Under the pieces are notes generated by a model. That model ran no database searches and was not told the DNA's origin. It saw only the letters and a list, made by a program, of their open reading frames with translations. Position numbers and translations under genes: made by a program. Positions 56,261-64,000 of a DNA stretch of 64,000 bases are shown piece by piece; positions within the stretch are counted from its first letter, which is position 1; every line of letters begins with the position of its first letter. This stretch comes from Corynebacterium faecale. Lineage in GTDB: Bacteria > Actinomycetota > Actinomycetes > Mycobacteriales > Mycobacteriaceae. The stretch lies in assembly GCF_030408735.1 (NCBI RefSeq), contig NZ_CP047204.1:2914001-2978000 (forward strand), read 5' to 3'.

Positions 56261-59070
56261 CAGGGAAAGTGACGGCGGACATGCATCCAGCGATGATCCC
56301 GGTCAACCCACCGGGAATGCACCCACCTGGAACGCACCCCGCGGGCAGGCTCCCCGTCATACGTCGGCTCGTGGCTGCTGTGACCACGGCCACGTTGGTG
56401 GGCGTCAGTGGCGCCTTCGGTGGCGCGCCCGGCATAATTCCCGGCCCAGGCACCGCCCACGCCCTGCCGCTTCCCCTTGCTCCCGATGATCCGGTGGTGG
56501 CTGATACCTGGGTTGACCCCTTCGCCCGCACCGATGACCAGAACCACGATGTGGACATTGAGGTCACCGGTTTCAATTTCACCGGCGCGCTCACCCTGGG
56601 TGAGAAACTGGTGGTGCAGGTCAAGGTGTCCAATAACACCGATGATGTTCTGGATCAGGTGACCCTGTTGGTGCAGCGCCAGGGTGCCGCCACCAGCAAT
56701 GTCACTGCCCGCATGGCGCTGGCCGCCGATGGCTTGAACAATTATCCCTATTACGCCACGCAGATGGTGCTCGATGGGACCGTTTCCCCGGGGGAGTCCA
56801 CCGAGACCACGCTGCGTATCCCCACCGATGCCGATGAGTCCATCACCCTGGCCATCACCCAGCCCGGCACCTACCCGGTGCGCATCGCGCTGTCCGGTCA
56901 ACTCGACGGCACGGCTACCCACCTGGATTCGCAGCGTTTCCTGCTGCCGGTGAGCGGCGAGCCCGTCCCCGGCGCGGAGGAACCGGGGGGCACCCCGACC
57001 ACCGTGTTGTACCCCTTCACCGCAACCACCGACGTGCTCGGTGGGGAGACCGGCGAGGCACCTGAGGCGCCCCCGCTGCTGATGGGTTCAGATGCGCTTG
57101 CCGGTGAGCTTGCGGCCGGTGGCCGGCTGAGCATGCTTATCGACGCCTTCCTCTCCTCCTCCCCGGATGTCCAGCGGGCCTCATGTCTGGCCATTGATCC
57201 GGAACTGCTCAACGTGATTGACCGCATGGCGGGTGGTTACACCATCGCCGAGGAGCGGGGGAGTACCGCCCGGCAGAATCAGCGCCTGCGGGAGTTGTGG
57301 ACCACCTCCAATGAACCCACCAACACCACCCCGGGCACCGGGACCACCGATGCGTCCGCATTCCTGGAGAAACTCCGTGAAGCTGCCGCCACCACCTGCA
57401 CCGTGGCCCTGCCCTGGTCCAACACTGATCTGGATGCCGTGACCGCCACCGGCAACCAATGGTTGCTGCGCGAGGCCCTGCAGCGGGGAAGCACCGTCCT
57501 GGAGGACATCCTCGGTGTGCCCCCGGTGGACAATGTGGTGATCCCGGGCAGTGGTTATGTCTCACCGGCGACCGCCGCCAACCTCGGATGGGCGGACACC
57601 ACGAGCCAGGAACTCACCCTCGAGCAGGCCTGGGAGGTGGATTCCGTGACACCTGTGCCCTCCAGTGGACGGGCTGATCAGACCGCCCTGGATGCCCCGG
57701 CCTCCACCCGGGCAGGCGCAACGGCAGCCCCGCCCCGGGAACCGGTTCAGGTCCTGGTGGCTGACAACACCGTATGGGCGACACCCTCCGCGGACCGGTT
57801 CCACCAGCTGGCCCCCGGCATCACCGCGGTGAGTTATCAAGGCTCCCTGGCCGCCACCCTGGCCACCCTCGGCCCCTCCCCGGAGACCGCCGGATATTCC
57901 AACCCGGATTCCCGCTTCGATTTCACCCTGGATTCCCAGGCCGCCCGCACCATGACCGGACAAGGCGCGATCCGCCTGACCGTGGACAACGGTGACGCGG
58001 ACACCCCGGTGCTCATCATGCCCCCCACCACCATGGCGGCAGAGGATGCCGAGATGCTCCTGGACACCACCGCCGACCTCTTCGACACCGGTGCGGCTGA
58101 ACCCTTCACCCTCAGCGGATATCTCACGGCCAATGCTCAACAGCGCGAGGATCTGGCCACCGCCACCCAGGTCAACGGGATGCCGGGGGAGACCTCCTTC
58201 GGCGCGCCCTTCGATGACGCGTCCGCCATCACCGACACCGAGATCCTCCGCGCCACCCAGCAGGCCACATATATCGATGATCTCACCGGCATCATGTACA
58301 ACGACGAGGGCATCGTGCTCACCCGTTATGGTTTCAGCGCACCCCTGCGCCAGGATCTGCTGCGCGCCCTGACCACCAGCGGTCGCCGCTCCTACACCGG
58401 ACACACCACTGCCACCCGCGATGCCGAACAGCTGCTCAATCAAAACCGCGACGCCCTGCAGAAACTGCGCAGCTCCGTGGCATTGCTGCCACCGGGCAAT
58501 GTGTACACCCGCACCTCCAGTTCCTCCCCGCTGATCATCGTGGCCCAGAACGGACTGCCACTGCCATCAGCAACCCAGATCCTGTACTCCGCGCCGGGTG
58601 ATGCCCAGGTGAACACCCCGGGCATCGTGCGCATCCCGGCGCGCGGTTCCATCACCCTCCAGATGACGGCCGACCTCCCGGATGACAACCAGCGCACCGA
58701 CCTCACCGTCTGGCTGGCCTCTGCGGATGGTGCCACCATCAGTGATCCCGTGGAGATCTCCGTGCAGCCACGACCCAATCTGGTGGGCACGGTGGGCATC
58801 GTCGCTCTCGGCATCCTGGTGCTCGGTGCGCTGCTGGTGTTCCGGGTGTTCCGGATCAGACGGAAGAAGGGGTCCGCGGGCGACAATGCCCGGACAGCAC
58901 CACATTCCGCACCCCGTTCTGCACCACCGTCAGCCACAAGAACCGTGGCGCGGCCGATGGCGCCGGGGAACGTGGGGGAGGGGCGTCGTAAAGCATCGCG
59001 TTATGTTCCGCGCGGCCACGGGCGCGCTGACGATGGCTCCGGATCGCCCAAACCACCCGGAAACAACTAA
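56257..59070 (+). CDS. Large secreted, C-terminally membrane-anchored protein (DUF6049-like, Rv3909 homologue by position)
   Basis: The protein has 937 residues and starts at GTG 56257 inside the NUDIX stop. A hydrophobic segment near residues 38-60 is the probable signal peptide, followed by a big extracytoplasmic part with an immunoglobulin-like N-terminal region ([27 protein letters not shown]). One membrane helix near the end (about 847-868, [22 protein letters not shown]) is followed by a basic cytoplasmic tail. In mycobacteria the same slot between mutT4 and mviN holds Rv3909. A role in cell-envelope assembly with MurJ is an inference from position. Confidence 0.82.
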   Translation: MTGKVTADMHPAMIPVNPPGMHPPGTHPAGRLPVIRRLVAAVTTATLVGVSGAFGGAPGIIPGPGTAHALPLPLAPDDPVVADTWVDPFARTDDQNHDVDIEVTGFNFTGALTLGEKLVVQVKVSNNTDDVLDQVTLLVQRQGAATSNVTARMALAADGLNNYPYYATQMVLDGTVSPGESTETTLRIPTDADESITLAITQPGTYPVRIALSGQLDGTATHLDSQRFLLPVSGEPVPGAEEPGGTPTTVLYPFTATTDVLGGETGEAPEAPPLLMGSDALAGELAAGGRLSMLIDAFLSSSPDVQRASCLAIDPELLNVIDRMAGGYTIAEERGSTARQNQRLRELWTTSNEPTNTTPGTGTTDASAFLEKLREAAATTCTVALPWSNTDLDAVTATGNQWLLREALQRGSTVLEDILGVPPVDNVVIPGSGYVSPATAANLGWADTTSQELTLEQAWEVDSVTPVPSSGRADQTALDAPASTRAGATAAPPREPVQVLVADNTVWATPSADRFHQLAPGITAVSYQGSLAATLATLGPSPETAGYSNPDSRFDFTLDSQAARTMTGQGAIRLTVDNGDADTPVLIMPPTTMAAEDAEMLLDTTADLFDTGAAEPFTLSGYLTANAQQREDLATATQVNGMPGETSFGAPFDDASAITDTEILRATQQATYIDDLTGIMYNDEGIVLTRYGFSAPLRQDLLRALTTSGRRSYTGHTTATRDAEQLLNQNRDALQKLRSSVALLPPGNVYTRTSSSSPLIIVAQNGLPLPSATQILYSAPGDAQVNTPGIVRIPARGSITLQMTADLPDDNQRTDLTVWLASADGATISDPVEISVQPRPNLVGTVGIVALGILVLGALLVFRVFRIRRKKGSAGDNARTAPHSAPRSAPPSATRTVARPMAPGNVGEGRRKASRYVPRGHGRADDGSGSPKPPGNN
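58980..58998 (+). repeat. 19-bp direct repeat, copy 2
   Basis: Identical to 55675-55693. Confidence 0.8.
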
Positions 59071-59143
59071 CGTATCCGTTCAATCAGTCCACATCGACGT
59101 GCCCGCCCTTCCATAGGCGGGTGCACGAACAGAATGGTCACCA

Positions 59144-62100
59144 GTGAGTTCCACTCCGAAAAACCCGGGGCAACGGACGGGACAACGGTCCCGCATCGTC
59201 ACTCCGACTCCTCCGGCACCCGTGCCGGAGCATCGTAAGAAACAACCACCCCGCAATCCCAGCACCTCCGGGGAGGACCGGTCCGGTCTGAAGAGCGCCC
59301 CCTCCGGTGCGACCCCCGTGGGTCATGCCGTCAGCGTCGCTGCTGCCTCCAGTGGTGTTGTCTCCCCGCCGGCTGAGGCCGCACCGGAGACCGTGGCCAC
59401 CGCGCATGAAGCGGCCCCCGCGGTGGAGTCGGCCGGGGCTGTCGCGTCAGCTGTCGCTGTGAAGTCAACCACTGCGACGTCGACCGCGGCGGGCGGCACC
59501 GGTTCAGGCCCTGGCGGTTCAGGCGGCACGGGCTCCGGCACCGGCAGCACCGCCACCGCCGTGGTCGAGCGGAAGGAAACCTCCGATGCCGACGTGGTGC
59601 GGTCCACCGGGTCCATGGCTATTGCCACCCTGTTGAGCCGCATCACCGGATTCCTGCGCACGGTGATGATCGGTGCGGCGTTGTCCCCGGCGATCGCGTC
59701 GGCGTTCAACACCGCCAACACCCTGCCCAACCTCATCACCGAGATCGTCCTCGGTGCGGTCCTCACTTCCCTGGTGGTGCCGGTGCTCACCCGCGCGGAG
59801 AAAGAGGACGCGGACCGCGGCTCCGGGTTCTTCCGACGGCTGCTGACACTGGCGCTGTCGCTGCTGGCTGTGGTCACCGTGCTGTCCGTGGTGGGTGCAC
59901 CGCTGCTGACGCGGATGATGCTGGACACCGACGGCCAGGTGAACGTGAGCATGTCCACGGCGTTCGCCTACTGGTTGCTGCCACAGATCTTCTTCTATGG
60001 ACTGTTCGCCTTGTTCCTGGCGGTATTGAACACCAGGGAGATCTTCAAACCCGGTGCCTGGGCGCCGGTGGTGAACAATGTGATCACCCTGCTGGTCCTG
60101 GGCACCTACATGGTGATGCCGTGGCGCCTGGATGTGGATGCGCAGGTGGGTCTTTTTGATCCGCAGATCCTGTTCCTCGGGATCGGCACCACCCTGGGTG
60201 TGGTGGTGCAGACACTGATCATGGTGCCGTTCCTGCGCCGCGCGGGTGTGGATATGCGCCCACTGTGGGGACTGGATGACCGCCTCAAGCAGTTCGGTGG
60301 CATGGCCATGGCCATCGTCGTGTACGTGGCCATCTCCCAGCTGGGTTATGTCATCACCACCCGCATCGCCTCCCTGGCGGATGCTGCGGCACCGTTTATC
60401 TACCAGCAGCACTGGCTGCTGCTTCAGGTGCCCTATGGCATCATCGGTGTCACCCTCCTGACCGCGATCATGCCGCGGTTGTCGCGTAATGCGGCGGAAG
60501 GTGATGACCGCGCGGTGGTGGCCGATCTGGGTCTGGGTTCCAAGCTGACCTTCATCGCGCTGATCCCCATCGTGGTGTTCTTCACGGCCTTCGGTGTGCC
60601 GATCGCCAACGCCCTGTTCCAGTGGGGCGAGTTTGATGCGGGCTCAGCCAACATCCTCGGTTGGACGTTGAGTTTCTCCGCCTTCACCCTGATCCCCTAT
60701 GCACTGGTGCTGCTGCACCTGCGTGTGTTCTACGCACGTGAAGAGGCCTGGACACCCACCTTCATCATCGCCGGCATCACCGCCACCAAGATCGTGCTGT
60801 CCCTGGTGGCCCCGCTAGTGTCCACCTCCCCTGAGCGTGTGGTGGTCCTGCTCGGTGCCGCCAACGGTTTCGGTTTCGTGGCCGGCGCGGTGATCGGTGC
60901 GTATCTGCTGCGCCGCAAACTCGGTCTGCTGGGTATGCGTTCCCTGGCCATCACCTCCCTGTGGGCCCTGGGCTCCGCGGTGGTCGGCGCCGGTGTGGCC
61001 TGGTTGCTGGGCCTGGGTATCCAGGCGGTGATCGGGGACTGGCTGTTCGGCACCCTGGGATCCGTCGGGTTCCTGATCTACCTGGGTGTGATCGGCGTGG
61101 TGTTCCTCATTGTCACCGGTCTGGTCCTGTCCCGCTCCCGCCTGCCCGAGGTGCAGAACCTGGGCAAGGCACTGGCACGTATCCCCGGCGTGGGTCGCTT
61201 CATCCGCCCGGATGAGGATCTGTCCCTGGACGTGGGTGAGGCCTCCGAGCGTGAACTGTCCAGCCAGATCATCGTGGCCAATGAGTTCTCCTCCACACCG
61301 GTGCCACCACCGATGTCCGCCGGCATTGTCCGCGGCCCCCGCCTGGTGCCGGGTGCACCGGTCTCCGATGGCGAGTTCCGCCTGCTGGCAGATCACGGTG
61401 GTGTGCCGGGTGCACGCTTCTGGCAGGCCCGCGACATGGCCACCGGCAGGGAAGTGGCCCTGGTCTTCGTGGACACCTCCGGCAATGCCCCCTATGCACC
61501 GCTGACCCCCGCGGCCGCCGCCGGTGTGGCCTATGAGGTGCAGCGCCGCACCAAGAAACTGGCCGCGCTGGACAGCCCCGCGATCGCGCCCAATATCCGC
61601 ACCCAGGCCTACCGCAATGGTTGCCTGATCGTTGCGGACTGGGTGCCGGGCAGCTCCCTGGCCAAGGTTTCCGAGGAGGGCGCGGATCCACGCGCAGCCT
61701 CCTACGCCCTGGCCAACCTCACCGACGCCATGGCCGATGCCCACCAGGCCGGCGTCTCCCTCGGCCTGGACAACAAGTCCCGCATCCGCATCAACACCGA
61801 CGGCCACGCCGTGCTGGCCTTCCCGGTGGTGCTGCCGGAATCCACCCGCGAGCGCGACACCGCCTCCGTGGCCGCAGCGTTGACCATGCTTATCGACGCC
61901 TCTTCCGCACCCGCCGATGTTGCGGTCCTGTGTTCCGAGGCCCGCGCCATCAACGCCGAAGACACGGAATCCCTCCATGCACTGGCGGACGCACTGCGCG
62001 ATTGTGGCCTGTACAAGGAGGACGAGGAACCGGTCCAGCTCCAGGTGGACAAGGAACGCACCCCACGCCCCGAGAGGCAGTCCGGTTTCGGTGCACCGGA

Positions 62101-62731
62101 GTATTCCCTGAAGATGATGGCCACCATCGCCATCGTGGTGTTCCTGCTGGTCTCCATGGTGGCTGTGGTGACCGCCTTCCTCACCAGTTTTGTCAGTGGC
62201 GACAATGAGGAATCCCCACTCGGATCCGCCGATTCCACCACCGTGTCCGCACCAGCTGAGCAGGAACCGGTGGGACCACCGCTGTACCTCAACCTCACTT
62301 CCGCACATGTGTGGGATGAGGGCATGGGTGATGAGGTGGATGTGGTCACAGACGATGACACGGACACCGCCTGGACCTCCACCGGCTCCACCGGCATCCT
62401 GGTGACACTGGAAGACCCGACCCAGCTCGCACACGTGGTCCTGACCCCGGGTGCCGGCGCTGATGCCAGCGTCACCTCCACCGTGAAGCTCTTCGCCTTC
62501 ACAGCCGCAGAACCCACAGCACTGTCCCAGGGCATCGAGGTCGGTGAGCTTGTCTTTTCCTCCCGCAGCCTCGCCCACCGCGTGGCCCAGCCAGATAACC
62601 TGCCGGCTGATATCCGTTCCGTGGTGATCTGGGTGGATGAGGTGAACTCCACGGCATCTGATTCTGACTCTGACTCAGACGATGACGAGGCGACCATGCA
62701 GATCGCCGAAGTGGAGATGGCCGGCTGGTAA
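59144..62731 (+). CDS. murJ: MurJ/MviN lipid II flippase fused to a pseudokinase-like domain
   Basis: The protein has 1195 residues. About 1-150 is a Pro/Ala/Gly/Thr-rich cytoplasmic tail. The MurJ core (about 151-690) has some 14 membrane segments and the family start STGSMAIATLLSRITGFLRTV, flipping lipid II for peptidoglycan. About 745-940 is a kinase-like fold lacking catalytic motifs (VFVD in place of VAIK, no HRD or DFG), as in mycobacterial Rv3910, where it binds FhaA. A membrane helix (about 988-1010) and an external C-terminal domain (about 1040-1195), perhaps discoidin-like, follow. The start GTG 59144 is the most upstream plausible codon; it could be slightly later. Confidence 0.92.
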   Translation: MSSTPKNPGQRTGQRSRIVTPTPPAPVPEHRKKQPPRNPSTSGEDRSGLKSAPSGATPVGHAVSVAAASSGVVSPPAEAAPETVATAHEAAPAVESAGAVASAVAVKSTTATSTAAGGTGSGPGGSGGTGSGTGSTATAVVERKETSDADVVRSTGSMAIATLLSRITGFLRTVMIGAALSPAIASAFNTANTLPNLITEIVLGAVLTSLVVPVLTRAEKEDADRGSGFFRRLLTLALSLLAVVTVLSVVGAPLLTRMMLDTDGQVNVSMSTAFAYWLLPQIFFYGLFALFLAVLNTREIFKPGAWAPVVNNVITLLVLGTYMVMPWRLDVDAQVGLFDPQILFLGIGTTLGVVVQTLIMVPFLRRAGVDMRPLWGLDDRLKQFGGMAMAIVVYVAISQLGYVITTRIASLADAAAPFIYQQHWLLLQVPYGIIGVTLLTAIMPRLSRNAAEGDDRAVVADLGLGSKLTFIALIPIVVFFTAFGVPIANALFQWGEFDAGSANILGWTLSFSAFTLIPYALVLLHLRVFYAREEAWTPTFIIAGITATKIVLSLVAPLVSTSPERVVVLLGAANGFGFVAGAVIGAYLLRRKLGLLGMRSLAITSLWALGSAVVGAGVAWLLGLGIQAVIGDWLFGTLGSVGFLIYLGVIGVVFLIVTGLVLSRSRLPEVQNLGKALARIPGVGRFIRPDEDLSLDVGEASERELSSQIIVANEFSSTPVPPPMSAGIVRGPRLVPGAPVSDGEFRLLADHGGVPGARFWQARDMATGREVALVFVDTSGNAPYAPLTPAAAAGVAYEVQRRTKKLAALDSPAIAPNIRTQAYRNGCLIVADWVPGSSLAKVSEEGADPRAASYALANLTDAMADAHQAGVSLGLDNKSRIRINTDGHAVLAFPVVLPESTRERDTASVAAALTMLIDASSAPADVAVLCSEARAINAEDTESLHALADALRDCGLYKEDEEPVQLQVDKERTPRPERQSGFGAPEYSLKMMATIAIVVFLLVSMVAVVTAFLTSFVSGDNEESPLGSADSTTVSAPAEQEPVGPPLYLNLTSAHVWDEGMGDEVDVVTDDDTDTAWTSTGSTGILVTLEDPTQLAHVVLTPGAGADASVTSTVKLFAFTAAEPTALSQGIEVGELVFSSRSLAHRVAQPDNLPADIRSVVIWVDEVNSTASDSDSDSDDDEATMQIAEVEMAGW

Positions 62732-62744
62732 ACCGACCATCATG

Positions 62745-62799
62745 ATCGCGGGGTGTCTCCGGGAGCTTTAACAGCACCCAGGGCACCCCGCGATTTTTT
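62745..62799 (+). terminator. murJ terminator
   Basis: Outer stem 62745-62755 with 62784-62794 (11 bp, perfect) followed by a T tract; an inner small stem lies between the arms. Confidence 0.85.
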
Positions 62800-63013
62800 A
62801 TCCCGTCCCTGAATCGGGTGGAAAATCATATGAACAGGGCGCACACCCACCAACCTTGAACAGCAGCTGTGAGCTTGCTGAATTACAAAGGTGTGATGCA
62901 GTGCGTCAGCCAAGGGTGGGTGGCAGATACCTCCTCAGCCCACTCTCAGACCCACGACATGGGCCCACACGCTGGACTTTCACACCCGGCAGCACACCTG
63001 AAGCGCCCACCAA

Positions 63014-63038
63014 CTGAAGTGTGCATTCTGCACTTCAG
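63014..63038. repeat. Inverted repeat upstream of sigM
   Basis: CTGAAGTG (63014-63021) and CACTTCAG (63031-63038) are perfect complements 79 bases before the sigM start; a possible operator or leader hairpin. Confidence 0.55.
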
Positions 63039-63116
63039 GCCACCATGGGCCACCCATACTGGCGGGGCGCGCAACAGCTTTGGACGGGGAAGCGCTGGGA
63101 CGAGGGGGGAACCAGG

Positions 63117-63770
63117 ATGACAGTGATGCCGGGAGTCAAGCAGCCAGTTGAGTGTGGGGAGGAACCCACCGACGCCGAACTGGTGGCCACCTTCGTCGGG
63201 GGAGACCACCGCGCTTTCACCACGATCGTCTCCCGCCACGAAAAGCACCTCAAATGGGCCGCCCGAAAATACGGAAAGAACGAAGACGACGCCCATGACA
63301 TCCTCCAGGAGGCACTGCTCAAAGCCAGCCGCAACATGCACCTCTACCGCGCGGAAGCAGCACTGTCCACCTGGCTTCACCGACTTGTTCTCAACAGCGG
63401 TTTCGACTGGGCCAAACACCGCACCCGCAGGGAACTGGCCATCCTCGACGACACCGACACCACACCAGCCGAGGATCCCCGCCTGACAGTTGATCCCCTC
63501 GGATACCTCGACGTGGCCCTGACCATCCGCCAAGCCATGGACACCCTCCACGTGGATCAGAGAAACGCCCTCCTCCTGGTGGATCTCGGCGGATACGGCA
63601 TCGAGGATGTGGCCAGATTCGAGGGAGTGAAACCCGGCACCATCAAATCGCGCCGGGCACGGGCCAAGAACCAACTTCGGGGACTGTTGCAGGAGGATTT
63701 CTTCCCCGGCGATACCGAGCGTGATGCCGGCGGGGATCCCGTGCACGCGAAGGGAATCACCACTGCCTGA
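63117..63770 (+). CDS. sigM: ECF RNA polymerase sigma factor SigM
   Basis: The protein has 217 residues. Region 2 covers about 30-95 (DAHDILQEALLKASRNMHLYR, promoter melting/-10 contact) and region 4 about 140-195 (LLLVDLGGYGIEDVARFEGVKPGTIKSRRARA, the -35 helix-turn-helix). In C. glutamicum SigM responds to disulfide and heat stress and drives trxB, trxC and Fe-S assembly genes. The start is uncertain; ATG 63117 and ATG 63126 both fit, the longer frame upstream crosses a palindrome and is unlikely. The position after murJ matches mycobacterial sigM. Confidence 0.9.
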   Translation: MTVMPGVKQPVECGEEPTDAELVATFVGGDHRAFTTIVSRHEKHLKWAARKYGKNEDDAHDILQEALLKASRNMHLYRAEAALSTWLHRLVLNSGFDWAKHRTRRELAILDDTDTTPAEDPRLTVDPLGYLDVALTIRQAMDTLHVDQRNALLLVDLGGYGIEDVARFEGVKPGTIKSRRARAKNQLRGLLQEDFFPGDTERDAGGDPVHAKGITTA

Positions 63771-63836
63771 TGCGATGTTGTGAAGTAGTGAACACACGCA
63801 CCCGCCTGTGATGTTGAGGCTAAAGCAGTCGCTTAT

Positions 63837-63863
63837 GGAACCTTTGTCGGTGGCTGGGGCGTT
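63837..63863 (+). promoter_or_regulatory. ECF-type (SigH/SigM) promoter
   Basis: GGAAC at 63837-63841, an 18-base spacer and CGTT at 63860-63863 match the actinobacterial SigH/SigM pattern. It points out of the window, where trxB would be expected. Confidence 0.55.
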
Positions 63864-63884
63864 GACTAAGAAGGAACTACTCAG

Positions 63885-63929
63885 ATGTCACTGAATATGG
63901 TGGCTGGCTCCCGGCCACCTACACTTTAG
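63885..63929 (+). CDS. Possible 14-codon leader or remnant ORF downstream of the ECF promoter
   Basis: ATG 63885 has AAGGA (63871-63875) at suitable distance and reads 14 codons to TAG. It may be a leader peptide or what is left of a gene between sigM and trxB (an anti-sigma factor sits there in mycobacteria). Very weak as a protein gene. Confidence 0.25.
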   Translation: MSLNMVAGSRPPTL

Positions 63930-64000
63930 GATGATGTGTGGTCACGTGTTCAGCACACACCCCGCTGGCTCTCCAACCGTCGGGGAATGAAAATCGCGTT

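Larger units (their letters stand above)
62732..63116. other. Intergenic region upstream of sigM, 385 bp
   Basis: It holds the murJ terminator, then a stretch with no gene. Near its end an inverted repeat (63014-63038) may be part of sigM control. Confidence 0.5.

Noticed and set aside
6332-61897. The 10-mer as an FtsK-orienting (KOPS-like) sequence
   Set aside because: Such sites are strongly biased to one strand of a replication arm; here orientation is mixed five to four.
60815-62578. 587-codon open frame antisense to murJ
   Set aside because: High GC and codon periodicity of murJ keep the opposite frame open; composition is Gly/His/Gln-rich with no domain.
1-64000. CRISPR arrays, tRNA or rRNA genes, insertion sequences, integrases
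   Set aside because: I looked in all gaps and saw no regularly spaced repeats, cloverleaf-like genes, rRNA segments or transposase/integrase genes.

Overview
This 64-kb window is a chromosomal segment of a high-GC actinobacterium, almost certainly a Corynebacterium close to the C. efficiens/C. glutamicum group. Four things point there: a bifunctional trpC/F inside a trpD-CF-B-A operon; the pcnA/cca, NUDIX, large secreted protein, MurJ-pseudokinase, sigM order known from Corynebacteriales; many leaderless genes with a TANNNT -10 box ending about 6-7 bases before the start codon; and multiple ParB-binding parS sites. Seven perfect 16-bp parS palindromes plus one with a single mismatch are scattered over the window, six of the eight within the first 15 kb, so it lies in the ParB-bound, origin-proximal part of the chromosome.

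Layout. 1-4.1 kb: the end of the trp operon (trpD 3' part, trpCF, trpB, trpA), closed by a terminator hairpin whose stem is itself a parS site. 4.2-9.9 kb: an ABC exporter pair, a small Tat/lipoprotein Rieske protein, an Old Yellow Enzyme and a bile-acid/sodium-symporter-like carrier. 10.3-14.5 kb: a second, free-standing tryptophan synthase beta chain and a two-gene McrBC-type restriction system. 14.6-18.9 kb: a thioredoxin-reductase-like flavoprotein, a GCS2-type ligase, an FAD/Rieske oxidoreductase with an apparent N-terminal frameshift, and a cold-shock protein.

19.5-36.6 kb is an accessory defence island on the minus strand: a SNF2 helicase, a 1538-residue Eco57I/PglX-like adenine methylase, a 2102-residue DEAD/DEAH helicase with a MrfA/DUF1998-like part, and a UvrD-like helicase. 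It resembles class 1 DISARM, but the DrmA/DrmB functions look fused in one protein, no PLD nuclease (DrmC) is present, and a UvrD helicase is added. The most striking feature is inside this operon. Just downstream of the methylase, in the opposite orientation, lies a second, divergent copy of the methylase C-terminal specificity region. The two are bounded by 80-bp inverted repeats (79/80 identical) that are in frame in both copies. Inversion would swap the last ~258 residues of the methylase, so the system looks like a phase-variable specificity switch.

36.7-46 kb: a membrane-anchored coiled-coil protein divergent from the defence operon; an AfuABC/FbpABC-type importer in one operon with a HAD phosphatase-like protein and a LacI regulator, with two matching palindromic operator candidates; an esterase; and an NAD-binding epimerase-like protein. 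46-53 kb: an MFS carrier, a POT peptide transporter, a gene-poor stretch with a decayed SDR remnant, a pyridoxine-kinase-like enzyme, two small uncharacterised proteins and an AzlCD amino-acid exporter pair. 53-64 kb: conserved core genes (AlgH/YqgE, CCA/poly(A) polymerase family, NUDIX hydrolase, DUF6049-like secreted protein, MurJ-pseudokinase, SigM), ending in an ECF-type promoter that probably serves the gene beyond the window.

A second window-wide pattern is a non-palindromic 10-mer (GCTTATCGAC and its complement) that occurs nine times exactly, far more than chance, both inside genes (always in the same sense relative to coding) and between genes.
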